DNA of 10,180 bases from DASQEH01 sp035633755 (GCA_035633755.1 DASQEH010000002.1:1-10180); one strand, 5' to 3'; positions 1 through 6,483 are shown, counted from the first letter of the stretch. Numbers and translations are program-made. The notes: generated by a model from the letters alone, not told the origin.

Positions 1-920
1 AGGTTCCTGAGCCACGGCCCCAGCCTGGGGAGATCGTCATCGACATCGCCGCCTCAGCGGTCAACCGTGCCGACCTGCTGCAGCGTCAAGGCAAATACAC
101 ACCGCCACCCGGCGCCTCCGACATCCTCGGCCTGGAGTGCGCGGGGACGGTGTCCGCTGTTGGTGACGAGGTGGAACGCTGGAACGTCGGCGACCGGGTC
201 TGCGCCCTGCTCAGCGGCGGAGGATACGCCGACCAGGTGGCGGTGCCAGCGGGTCACGTACTCCCGGTGCCGGACAACCTCGACCTGATCGATGCCGGCG
301 CCCTACCGGAAGTACTGACGACGGTCTGGTCCAACGTCTTCATGATCGCTGCGCTCCAGCCCCGCGAGCTCCTTCTCGTGCACGGCGGTGGTGGCGGCAT
401 CGGGACGATGGCGATCCAACTGGCACATGCCCTGGGTGCCCGGGTCGCGACCAGTGTGGGCTCGCGAGAGAAGGCTGCGGCGTGCTCAGCGCTCGGCGCG
501 GACCTGGTGATCAACTACCGGGAGCAGGACTTCGTCGAGGAGGTACAGCGCTGGGCTCCGGGAGGTGCCGACGTCATTCTGGACAACATGGGAGCGGCCT
601 ACCTCAGTCGCAATGTCGACGCCCTCGCCACCGAAGGCCGGCTCGTCGTCATCGGTCTGCAGGGAGGCACAACCGCCGAGCTGGACCTCGGCAAGCTGCT
701 GCGCAAGCGTGGGGCAGTCATCGCCACAGCGCTGCGATCCCGGCCTCCCGAGGAGAAGGCGAGCATCGTCGCCAGCGTCGAGGCCAATGCCTGGCCGCTC
801 ATAGCCGACAAGACGGTCCGGCCGATCGTGTATACCCGGCTACCGCTGGACGAGGTCCGCGCGGCACATGAGCTTGTCGAGGCGAGCGGTCACATCGGCA
901 AAGTGGTGCTCACCACATAG
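1..920 (+). CDS. NAD(P)H:quinone oxidoreductase, PIG3-type zinc-free MDR family (5'-truncated)
   Basis: This gene is cut by the left edge: the first whole codon is at position 3 and 305 residues are visible. The family is usually about 325 residues, so roughly 15-20 N-terminal residues are missing. The visible start contains the NRADLLQRQGKY stretch and the GLECAGTV segment that mark the GroES-like catalytic domain of PIG3/quinone oxidoreductases. The middle carries a glycine-rich Rossmann loop (LLVHGGGGGIGTMAIQLA, around 370-425) for NAD(P)H binding. Later come the LGADLVINYRE and GRLVVIGLQGG segments typical of the family. I see no structural or catalytic zinc cysteine cluster, as expected for this branch. 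The family reduces quinones or alpha,beta-unsaturated carbonyls with NADPH in the cytoplasm; the substrate here is unknown. As I recall, an oxidoreductase of this type (Rv3777) also lies close to bpa (Rv3780) in M. tuberculosis, so the neighbourhood seems conserved. Confidence 0.93.
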   Translation, partial: VPEPRPQPGEIVIDIAASAVNRADLLQRQGKYTPPPGASDILGLECAGTVSAVGDEVERWNVGDRVCALLSGGGYADQVAVPAGHVLPVPDNLDLIDAGALPEVLTTVWSNVFMIAALQPRELLLVHGGGGGIGTMAIQLAHALGARVATSVGSREKAAACSALGADLVINYREQDFVEEVQRWAPGGADVILDNMGAAYLSRNVDALATEGRLVVIGLQGGTTAELDLGKLLRKRGAVIATALRSRPPEEKASIVASVEANAWPLIADKTVRPIVYTRLPLDEVRAAHELVEASGHIGKVVLTT

Positions 921-955
921 CAGGTGCAGTCGACCACGTCCGTTGGGTGCTCGAC

Positions 956-970
956 GAGCCGCCTCGGCTC
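956..970 (+). terminator. Small hairpin after the oxidoreductase, possible terminator
   Basis: GAGCCG (956-961) and CGGCTC (965-970) form a perfect 6-bp GC-rich stem with a 3-nt loop, 35 nt after the oxidoreductase stop and before the bpa promoter. No T-run follows. It is a plausible weak actinobacterial terminator but could be chance in GC-rich DNA. Confidence 0.35.
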
Positions 971-1012
971 AGCCGATTCCCAAGGTCATCTGTCGCTGTC
1001 CCCCGCACCGCG

Positions 1013-1018
1013 TAGGCT
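1013..1018 (+). promoter_or_regulatory. -10 box of a leaderless bpa promoter
   Basis: TAGGCT fits the actinobacterial housekeeping TAnnnT -10 consensus. Seven nucleotides separate it from the ATG at 1026, so transcription would start at or next to the A of the start codon. No Shine-Dalgarno sequence lies upstream of that ATG, which fits a leaderless mRNA. The -35 region (about 989-995) is not a good match to TTGACA. Confidence 0.6.
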
Positions 1019-1025
1019 GCTTTGA

Positions 1026-1589
1026 ATGACGAGCCAGAACCCCGAGTCCCAGCAGAGCAACGATCCCCGCGTGGTCGTGGTCGGCCGCAACGAGATGGGG
1101 GTCGGCGGCGGTGACGACGACTCGGAGTCCGGAGGTCGTTCCGTCGCCGACCTGGTGGAGCAGCCCGCCAAGGTGATGCGTATAGGGAGCATGATTCGAC
1201 AGCTCCTTGAAGAGGTAAAGTCCGCCCCGCTCGACGAAGCCAGCCGCGTTCGGCTGCGGGAGATCCACCAGTCGTCCATCAAGGAGCTCGAGCACGGGCT
1301 CGCACCCGAGCTGGTCGAGGAGCTGGAACGCCTCAGCCTCCCGTTCGGTGAGGAGACGCCAAGTGAGTCTGAGCTTCGTATCGCTCAGGCACAGCTCGTC
1401 GGCTGGCTCGAAGGCCTCTTCCACGGGATCCAGACGGCCATCTACGCTCAGCAGATGGCGGCTCGGGCGCAGCTAGAGCAGATGCGGCGTGCGCTTCCCC
1501 CTGGCTCCATGCCGCAGGACGGGTCGCAGGGTCAGGGCATGCCGGGGCAGCCCTCAGGCGACGGGGACCGTAACGGAATGTACCTGTAG
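1026..1589 (+). CDS. bpa: Bacterial proteasome activator Bpa/PafE
   Basis: The 187-residue product matches the Bpa/PafE family (Rv3780 in M. tuberculosis, about 174 residues). The family forms ATP-independent dodecameric rings that dock on the 20S proteasome and open its gate for unfolded or specific substrates. Visible landmarks are DLVEQPAKVMRIG (residues 42-54), the helical core with APLDEASR (67-74), and QLVGWLEGLFHGIQTA (123-138) followed by QQMAARAQL. A flexible Gly/Gln/Pro-rich tail (about 158-183) ends in GMYL (184-187), the HbYX-like C terminus that inserts into proteasome alpha-ring pockets. Mycobacterial Bpa ends in GQYL, so Met replaces Gln here. The N-terminal 40 residues are acidic and Gly-rich, probably disordered. 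The ATG at 1026 is preferred because a -10 box sits 7 nt upstream and the conserved region begins well inside. The family assignment is very secure; the presence of prcBA elsewhere in the genome is inferred. Confidence 0.95.
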   Translation: MTSQNPESQQSNDPRVVVVGRNEMGVGGGDDDSESGGRSVADLVEQPAKVMRIGSMIRQLLEEVKSAPLDEASRVRLREIHQSSIKELEHGLAPELVEELERLSLPFGEETPSESELRIAQAQLVGWLEGLFHGIQTAIYAQQMAARAQLEQMRRALPPGSMPQDGSQGQGMPGQPSGDGDRNGMYL

Positions 1590-1601
1590 CACGTCGGCCC
1601 A

Positions 1602-1646
1602 AGCGGCTCGCCCCGTGAGGCGGTCGCTGTGCGTTACTGAGCCGCT
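1602..1646. repeat. 8-bp inverted repeat between bpa and the molybdoenzyme gene
   Basis: AGCGGCTC (1602-1609) and GAGCCGCT (1639-1646) are exact inverted copies separated by 29 nt. A small GCC/GGC pair (1610-1612 with 1619-1621) lies inside the loop. The element starts 12 nt after the bpa stop, so it may act as the bpa terminator. It could also be a protein-binding site for the downstream promoter. No T-run follows. Confidence 0.35.
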
Positions 1647-1656
1647 CCCGCCGTTT

Positions 1657-1685
1657 CCAATCCAATAGGGCTACCGCGGCGTATC
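1657..1685 (+). promoter_or_regulatory. Candidate ECF-type promoter of the molybdoenzyme-fasciclin unit
   Basis: There is no Shine-Dalgarno sequence before the GTG at 1692, which suggests a leaderless or near-leaderless start. A -10-like CGTATC (1680-1685) ends 6 nt before that GTG. A CCAA-containing segment (CCAATCCAAT, 1657-1666) lies about one promoter spacing upstream. A similar CCAA plus GTA arrangement precedes sigK (4216-4239). This would suit an autoregulated SigK-type promoter, but the match is short and the mycobacterial SigK motif as I remember it (CCATCC / CCGAAT) is not seen exactly. Confidence 0.25.
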
Positions 1686-1691
1686 CCATAT

Positions 1692-3401
1692 GTGACGACT
1701 AGACGCTTTCAACTTCTCACCGGTGCCGCAGCGGGCCTGCTCTCTGCTGCCGCCGGCGTGGGAGCCTCTATGGTCACTGCCGTCGTTGTCGGCGGCGCGC
1801 CGACCCCGATCACGGCCGTCGGCTCCCGCGTCATCGACGCCACACCCGGGGCCCTCAAGGACTGGGCGATCAGGACCCTCGGCGAGAACGACAAGCCCTT
1901 CCTGCTCGGCGGCATCTTCGCCGCGATCGCCGTGCTGGCCGCCGTCACCGGCATCATCGCGTGGCGGAGCCGCCCCATCGCCTTGGCCCTCACCACGGTC
2001 CTCGGCCTCGTGGCGCTCGCAGCGGCGTACGCGGACCGCACCAGCCTCGTCGGCACCATGGCCAAGATCGCTCCAGCCATCGTCGCCTTGATCGTGAGCG
2101 TCGGATTCCTGTACTTCTTCACCCGGCGCTGGACCACCGCCTCGAACGGGCCGAGCGCAGCTCGCCCCACCGAGAGGTCCGAACCCCTCGTGGCGGTCGG
2201 GGCGGGCAGCCCTGCTGCGTCCGCCTCGACTGCCCGCCACAGTGACATCACCTCGTCCAACTCCCCCCACGACTTCCGCAACACCCCCACAGCTCGGCCC
2301 AAGGGCTCGTCACACCGGGAGAACAGCGCCCCCTCGGGCTTTGACCGGCGCGCGTTCTTGGTGGCCGCCCTCGCCAGCGGTGCGGTCGCGACGGTCGGAA
2401 TCGGTACTGCCCAAGCCTTCGGCGACGCCGGCGCCCGCTCCCGTGACGACCTCACCCTGCCGAAGCCGGCAGACGCGGCTCCGATGCTTGCGGGGTCTAT
2501 GTCCTTGGACGCGGTGAAGGGGATCACTCCCTACATCACGCCGAATGCCGACTTCTACCGTGTCGACACGGCTCTCTCAGTGCCCCAGGTCGACGCCAGC
2601 AGCTGGACGCTGAAAATCCACGGGTTGGTCGACAACGAGATAGAGCTCTCCTTCGAGGACCTTCTCAACATGCCGCTGATCGAGCGACGCGTCACCTTGT
2701 CCTGCGTCTCGAACGAAGTCGGTGGAGTCCTCGCCGGCAACGCGACCTGGCTCGGGGTCAAGATCTCCGACCTGCTCAAGCAGGCCGGTGTCGACGCAGA
2801 CGCCGACGCTGTGAAGTCGACCAGCGTCGACGGCATGACGATCGGAACGCCACTCGAAGCCCTCACCGACGACCGTGAGGCGATGATCGCCATCGGCATG
2901 AACGGCGAACCCCTGCCGCTCGCGCACGGCTTTCCCGCTCGAATGGTGGTCCCCGGTCTGTATGGCTACGTGTCGGCGACGAAGTGGCTCGTCGACATGG
3001 AGGTCACCCGCTTCGCGGACTTCAGCGCGTACTGGACTGAGCGTGACTTCGACGCGGAGGCGCCGATCAAGACGTTCAGCCGCATCGATGTCCCCGACTC
3101 CTTCGCGAAGCTGCCGGTCGGCAAGAACGCCGTCGCTGGCGTGGCCTGGGCTCAGAACACCGGTATCGACAAGGTCGAGGTCCGGATTGACGGCGGCGGA
3201 TGGCAGCAGGCTCGGCTGGCCGACGCCGACGGCATCAACACCTGGCGGCAGTGGGTCTACGAGTGGGAAGCCGAAGACGGCAACCACCAGCTCGAGGTCC
3301 GAGCAACGGACTCCTCCGGTTACACACAAACTTCCCGTCGGGTCACGCCTCGACCCAACGGGGCAACAGGCTGGCACAGCGTCAACGTGACCGTCGCCTG
3401 A
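1692..3401 (+). CDS. Polytopic membrane molybdopterin-dependent oxidoreductase, sulfite oxidase family, internal Tat motif
   Basis: The product has 569 residues in three parts. First, four hydrophobic segments (about 10-33, 69-91, 95-113, 124-143) contain no histidine, so they are unlikely to hold heme. Second, a Ser/Ala/Pro/Thr-rich linker (about 145-215) leads to a twin-arginine motif, DRRAFLVA, with arginines at 219-220 and a fifth hydrophobic segment to about 240. Third comes a sulfite-oxidase-type Moco domain (about 270-450) followed by a Mo-co dimerisation domain (about 455-569). VTLSCVSNEVGG places the molybdenum-ligand Cys at 338, and HGFPARMVVPGLYGYVSATKW (412-432) is the second signature. 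The catalytic domain should therefore be folded with Moco in the cytoplasm and exported by Tat after Sec inserts the first helices, ending outside the membrane. Substrate and electron partner are unknown. It precedes the fasciclin gene by 63 nt and is probably co-transcribed with it. The GTG start lacks a ribosome-binding site. Confidence 0.92.
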   Translation: MTTRRFQLLTGAAAGLLSAAAGVGASMVTAVVVGGAPTPITAVGSRVIDATPGALKDWAIRTLGENDKPFLLGGIFAAIAVLAAVTGIIAWRSRPIALALTTVLGLVALAAAYADRTSLVGTMAKIAPAIVALIVSVGFLYFFTRRWTTASNGPSAARPTERSEPLVAVGAGSPAASASTARHSDITSSNSPHDFRNTPTARPKGSSHRENSAPSGFDRRAFLVAALASGAVATVGIGTAQAFGDAGARSRDDLTLPKPADAAPMLAGSMSLDAVKGITPYITPNADFYRVDTALSVPQVDASSWTLKIHGLVDNEIELSFEDLLNMPLIERRVTLSCVSNEVGGVLAGNATWLGVKISDLLKQAGVDADADAVKSTSVDGMTIGTPLEALTDDREAMIAIGMNGEPLPLAHGFPARMVVPGLYGYVSATKWLVDMEVTRFADFSAYWTERDFDAEAPIKTFSRIDVPDSFAKLPVGKNAVAGVAWAQNTGIDKVEVRIDGGGWQQARLADADGINTWRQWVYEWEAEDGNHQLEVRATDSSGYTQTSRRVTPRPNGATGWHSVNVTVA

Positions 3402-3447
3402 CGAGACACCACAGAGGCGAACACCACCACTCGGCACCACCTATCTC

Positions 3448-3456
3448 GGAAAGAAG
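3448..3456 (+). promoter_or_regulatory. Ribosome-binding site of the fasciclin lipoprotein
   Basis: The purine-rich GGAAAGAAG lies 8 nt before the ATG at 3465. It is the only clear Shine-Dalgarno-like site among the first three genes of this module. It suggests the lipoprotein is translated from a longer mRNA shared with the upstream gene. No separate promoter is apparent in the 63-nt gap. Confidence 0.5.
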
Positions 3457-3464
3457 AACCCATC

Positions 3465-4145
3465 ATGCGATTCACCCCCACCAAGACCCTCGCGGCGACA
3501 GCTTGCACGCTCGCGCTGCTCGGCGCTGTCGGCTGCGGTGCTGACGAGCCAGAAGAGACCGTCGCCGCCGATCCCACCAGCTCGTCGACCGAGGAGTCGG
3601 AAGACATGACCACCGAGGACGCGGCGCCGGCTGACGACGCCGCCGCCAACCTCGTCGGCAAGGGTTGCGCGACGTACGCAGAAGCCGTCCCCGAGGGCGC
3701 CGGTTCTGTCTCCGGCATGGCCGAGGACCCGGTAGCCACAGCGGCCAGCAACAACCCGCTGCTGACCATCCTGACCTCCACGGTCAACGGCACGTACAAC
3801 AAGAAGGTCGACCTCGTCGACACCCTGAACAGCGACGAGTTCACCGTCTTCGCTCCTGTGGATGACGCCTTCAAGGCTCTTCCCAAGAAGACGCTGGCTG
3901 CGCTGGCGATGCCGAAGAACGCCGACATGCTGTCGACGATCCTGACCTACCACGTGGTTCCGGGTCAGGTCATGCCCGCGGACATCGCTGGCATGCAGAC
4001 GACGGTCCAGGGTGACGACGTTGAGGTCACCGGTTCCGGCGACAACCTCAAGGTGAACGACGCCAGCGTGATCTGCGGTGGCGTTCAGACCGCCAACGCG
4101 ACGGTCTACCTGATCGACGGGGTTCTCACTCCCCCGACCATGTGA
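3465..4145 (+). CDS. MPT70/MPT83-like fasciclin-domain lipoprotein
   Basis: The 226-residue product begins with a lipoprotein signal peptide (MRFTPTK, then a hydrophobic core) and a lipobox AVGC with the lipidated Cys at 24. An acidic, Ser/Thr-rich spacer (about 25-62) follows, then one FAS1 domain (about 65-226). The domain closely resembles mycobacterial MPT83/MPT70: SGMAEDPVATAASNNP (83-98), LVDTLNS (117-123), FTVFAPVDDAF (126-136), the H-box-like LTYHVVPGQ (160-168) and NATVYLIDGVL (211-221). Cys68 and Cys204 sit where MPT70 has its intradomain disulfide, so they are probably bonded here. The protein should be anchored on the outer face of the cytoplasmic membrane; FAS1 proteins are generally adhesive or interaction modules, and its exact role is unknown. 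In mycobacteria mpt70/mpt83 are SigK targets, and sigK is the next gene here. Position 4145 is the last base of its stop codon, directly before a strong hairpin. Confidence 0.95.
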   Translation: MRFTPTKTLAATACTLALLGAVGCGADEPEETVAADPTSSSTEESEDMTTEDAAPADDAAANLVGKGCATYAEAVPEGAGSVSGMAEDPVATAASNNPLLTILTSTVNGTYNKKVDLVDTLNSDEFTVFAPVDDAFKALPKKTLAALAMPKNADMLSTILTYHVVPGQVMPADIAGMQTTVQGDDVEVTGSGDNLKVNDASVICGGVQTANATVYLIDGVLTPPTM

Positions 4146-4150
4146 CCTCT

Positions 4151-4217
4151 GGTCGCTTTCTCACCTCTCGGTGGGGGAGGGGCTGCCTTCGGGCAGTCCC
4201 TCCCCAAGAGAAAGACC
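4151..4217 (+). terminator. Strong UUCG-capped hairpin between the fasciclin gene and sigK
   Basis: The inner stem pairs 4174-4187 with 4192-4205: 14 bp, one G-T wobble, closed by a C(TTCG)G tetraloop. It can extend outward by CTTTCTC (4156-4162) with GAGAAAG (4208-4214) and GGT (4151-4153) with ACC (4215-4217), across an asymmetric internal loop. It begins 5 nt after the lipoprotein stop. A-rich rather than T-rich sequence follows, so it is either a tail-less actinobacterial terminator, a partial attenuator, or an mRNA 3'-end stabiliser. It ends 25 nt before the sigK ATG. Confidence 0.75.
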
Positions 4218-4242
4218 AAAATTGCATGGCACAGTAGTAACC

Positions 4243-4809
4243 ATGCGTTCCTCGAACTCGTCCGGTGAGCTCGTCGAACTCTTGCAGCACGTGGCCAACG
4301 GTGACTCAGCCGCTTTCGCCCAGTTCTATGACGCAACATCTCGCACCGTCTACGGGATCGTGCTCCGTGTCCTCAGGGATGCGGCGCAGTCCGAAGAGGT
4401 CGCCCAAGAGGTGTACGTCGAAGCATGGGTGTCGGCTCCGCGGTTCGATCCCCAGCTAGGATCACCTACCGCTTGGCTGAACACCATTGCGCACCGCAAA
4501 GCCGTTGACCGGGTGCGTTCGTCGGAGCGCAGCTTGCAACGCGACCAGCGCCACTTCGAAGGGGACGTCCAGTACGACGCCCTCGACACGTCGGACATCG
4601 TGGTAGCGCGGGACGAGAACCAGCGGGTGCGTGATGCACTCAACTGTTTGCCGGAAGCACAACGAACAGCCGTACAGCTCGCCTACTTCGAGGGCAGGAC
4701 GCACCGCGAGGTAGCCGAAGTCCTACAACTACCGCTAGGCACCGTGAAGACCAGGATCAGAGACGCGATGAAGCGACTCCGTACTCACCTCGAGGAGGCT
4801 GCATCGTGA
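4243..4809 (+). CDS. sigK: ECF RNA polymerase sigma factor, SigK type
   Basis: From the ATG at 4243 the product has 188 residues, the normal ECF sigma size. Region 2 spans about 24-92, with DSAAFAQFYDATSRTVYGIV, EEVAQEVYVEAW and the -10-recognition helix including WLNTIAHRKAVDRVR. Region 4 spans about 126-182, with LPEAQRTAVQLAYFEGRTHREVAEVL and the helix-turn-helix GTVKTRIRDAMKRLR. Similarity to M. tuberculosis SigK is recognisable along the whole chain, and the neighbours (RskA, MPT70-like lipoprotein) support the name. An in-frame GTG at 4171 would add 24 residues but lies at the base of the strong hairpin and encodes an unrelated extension, so I reject it. The single Cys is at 135; the second Cys of the mycobacterial disulfide pair is absent near the C terminus. 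The gene overlaps rskA by 4 nt, so sigma and anti-sigma are translationally coupled. Expected role: transcription of its own locus and envelope genes when released by RskA. Confidence 0.93.
   Translation: MRSSNSSGELVELLQHVANGDSAAFAQFYDATSRTVYGIVLRVLRDAAQSEEVAQEVYVEAWVSAPRFDPQLGSPTAWLNTIAHRKAVDRVRSSERSLQRDQRHFEGDVQYDALDTSDIVVARDENQRVRDALNCLPEAQRTAVQLAYFEGRTHREVAEVLQLPLGTVKTRIRDAMKRLRTHLEEAAS
4792..4798 (+). promoter_or_regulatory. Ribosome-binding site of rskA inside the sigK 3' end
   Basis: GAGGAGG is 7 nt upstream of the GTG at 4806 and lies within the last codons of sigK. It supports the GTG rather than the in-frame ATG at 4815 as the rskA start, and it lets ribosomes finishing sigK reinitiate on rskA. 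Confidence 0.7.
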
Positions 4810-5624
4810 CCGACATGCACTCCCTCGCCGGTGAGTACGCCGTCGGAAGTCTCACCCCCGAAGAGATCGAACAGTACGAAGCCCATCTAGCTACATGCCC
4901 GAGTTGCCGTGAGGAGGTGGCCGACATGCGTGACATAGCAGCACAGCTCTCAGAAGCAGTGGCGACTGACCCGCCGGCCACGCTCCGCGAGTCGGTACTC
5001 GCCCAGATCGCCCAGACCCCGCAGCACCCGGCGGCGACGGCCGAGACCCCCCGCTACGGCACCGCAACGGCAGGCGGGGCGGCTCTCGGTTCCGCCACCG
5101 CCCCCTCCGTCACTCCGAGCCAAGGCTCTACGAGCTCCAACGTGATACCGATGCAGCGGCGAGGAATGGCCGGCCGCGCCACCGGGCTGATGGCCGCAGC
5201 CGCGCTGGTAGCGGCGGTGGCGATGGGCGGCTGGGCGCTGTCGAACCGCAACGAGGCCCGTGACGCCACCGCCAGGGCGGAACAGCTCACCGCCCTGCTT
5301 GCCGCCGGCGATGTCAGGACCGTCTCGAGCGAATTCGCGACAGGCGGAGAAGGCACCGTCGTGCTCTCCGCGAGCAGAGGCGAGGCACTGCTGGTGACAG
5401 CCGAACTGCCCGAGCTCAGCGGCGACGAGGTCTACCAGGCATGGACCGGCAAAGAGTCGATGGAGCCAGCCGGAGTCGTGGCCGACGACCCCGCGACCAA
5501 CGTCGTCGAGCTTCCCGACCAGGCTCTCGACGCAGACCAGATCGCGGTCACGGTCGAGCCCACAGAGGGTCTGCGGGCCCCCACGACCGACCCCGTGTTC
5601 CTGGTCGACCTGCCGTCAGCCTGA
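4806..5624 (+). CDS. rskA: Membrane anti-sigma-K factor RskA with zinc-type HxxxCxxC motif
   Basis: The 272-residue product has the RskA layout. An N-terminal anti-sigma domain (about 1-66) contains LAGEYAVGSLTPEE and a ZAS motif H27-x3-C31-x2-C34, with His5 as the likely fourth zinc ligand. A long Ala/Thr/Pro-rich cytoplasmic linker (about 70-118) is followed by one transmembrane helix (about 126-146, GLMAAAALVAAVAMGGWALS). The extracytoplasmic C-terminal RskA domain (about 158-272) includes VYQAWTGK (209-216) and the closing AVTVEPTEG and DPVFLVDLP stretches. The family binds its ECF sigma factor at the membrane and releases it after regulated intramembrane proteolysis. The GTG start overlaps the sigK stop (GTGA), which favours equal production of both proteins. 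The ZAS cysteines are present here, whereas M. tuberculosis RskA, as I recall it, has Ala/Pro at the matching positions. The gene ends 25 nt from the convergent HAD gene. Confidence 0.93.
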   Translation: MTDMHSLAGEYAVGSLTPEEIEQYEAHLATCPSCREEVADMRDIAAQLSEAVATDPPATLRESVLAQIAQTPQHPAATAETPRYGTATAGGAALGSATAPSVTPSQGSTSSNVIPMQRRGMAGRATGLMAAAALVAAVAMGGWALSNRNEARDATARAEQLTALLAAGDVRTVSSEFATGGEGTVVLSASRGEALLVTAELPELSGDEVYQAWTGKESMEPAGVVADDPATNVVELPDQALDADQIAVTVEPTEGLRAPTTDPVFLVDLPSA

Positions 5625-5649
5625 CGCGCTGCCTGCAACGATCAACCCC

Positions 5650-6483
5650 TCACAGGGTCAGACCGAACCACCGCGCGATCTCCGACGCTGCCCCGTCCTC
5701 TGCCAGCTCCCCGGTCACCGCGTCCGCCACCGCTTTGACGTCGTCAGGCGCCTGACCCATGGCCACGCCCCGCCCCGCCCACTGCAGCATCTCGATGTCG
5801 TTGCGACCGTCGCCGATTGCCAGCACGTCGGCCTGCGCCACCTCGAGCGCCGCCGTCACGTACTCCAGCCCGGATGCCTTGGACACCCCCTCGGGTGCCA
5901 GGTCCAGCCAGGCCGTGTAGCCGACGAAGTAACTGGTGCCGTGCAGCCCGATCGACTCTGCCAAGGCGACGAAGTCCTCTGCCGACGAGTCCGGGTCGCG
6001 GATGATCACGCGAGTCACGGGGTCACGGACCAGGTCTTCCAAGGGCTCGATCCACATCTCACCGGTGATCTCGCCCTCGGGGAAGGGGCGGCTCGCCCGA
6101 TAGCCCCGCCCCACCACCTCGACGGCCACGAGTGCGTCGGGCACATGTTCCAGCACAGTCCGCACAGCCGGTCCAGGGTCGAAGGTGACCGACGAGGTCA
6201 CCACGACCGGCGGATAGGTGAAGGTGACCGCTCCGTTGCTGGCCACTCCGTGCCCCTCCTCGAGCCCGAGTGCGTCGATGATCCGGGGGATCCCGTGAAC
6301 GGATCGTCCGGTCGACAGGACGACATGCGCCCCCGCGTCCCTGGCGGCCTGCACCGCTTTGACGACGGCTGGCGTCATGTCCTCCCACTCGTCGACGAGT
6401 GTCCCGTCGATGTCGAGGGCCAGCATGCGTGGCCATCCCGGCGGTGCGACTCCCCCGACAGACGCCTCCTCCGGCGCCGTCAC
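5650..6483 (-). CDS. HAD superfamily (Cof/IIB type) phosphatase
   Basis: The 277-residue product has all four HAD motifs in order: DIDGT (24-28, nucleophile Asp24 and acid-base Asp26), STGR (57-60), Lys202 in EGVSKASGL, and GDGRNDIEML (224-233) with Asp225 and Asp229 for Mg2+. The cap domain (about 85-195) lies between motifs II and III, which is the IIB (Cof-type) arrangement. Such enzymes hydrolyse small phosphorylated metabolites such as sugar phosphates, nucleotides or flavin cofactors; the substrate cannot be read from sequence. The GTG start overlaps the serS stop by 4 nt, so it is translated from the serS mRNA. The first 18 residues are not conserved, and an ATG at codon 20 is an alternative start, but the overlap geometry favours the GTG. 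An HAD gene next to serS is a common arrangement in actinobacteria. Its 3' end faces rskA across 25 nt with no visible hairpin. Confidence 0.93.
   Translation of the reverse strand: MTAPEEASVGGVAPPGWPRMLALDIDGTLVDEWEDMTPAVVKAVQAARDAGAHVVLSTGRSVHGIPRIIDALGLEEGHGVASNGAVTFTYPPVVVTSSVTFDPGPAVRTVLEHVPDALVAVEVVGRGYRASRPFPEGEITGEMWIEPLEDLVRDPVTRVIIRDPDSSAEDFVALAESIGLHGTSYFVGYTAWLDLAPEGVSKASGLEYVTAALEVAQADVLAIGDGRNDIEMLQWAGRGVAMGQAPDDVKAVADAVTGELAEDGAASEIARWFGLTL

Noticed and set aside
1671..2527. Open frames on the - strand opposite the 5' half of the molybdoenzyme gene.
   Set aside because: Low-complexity Gly/Asp/Arg-rich or Ala/Thr-rich translations mirror the membrane and linker coding region on the sense strand.
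3402..3464. A separate promoter for the fasciclin gene in the CACC-rich gap.
   Set aside because: No -10 or ECF-like element is recognisable. The repeated CACCAC composition looks like simple base bias, and a normal ribosome-binding site points to co-transcription with the upstream gene.
4171..4242. A longer sigK starting at the in-frame GTG at 4171.
   Set aside because: The extra 24 residues would be encoded by the strong hairpin itself, are Pro/Ser/Arg-rich and unlike SigK. The ATG at 4243 gives the normal ECF length.
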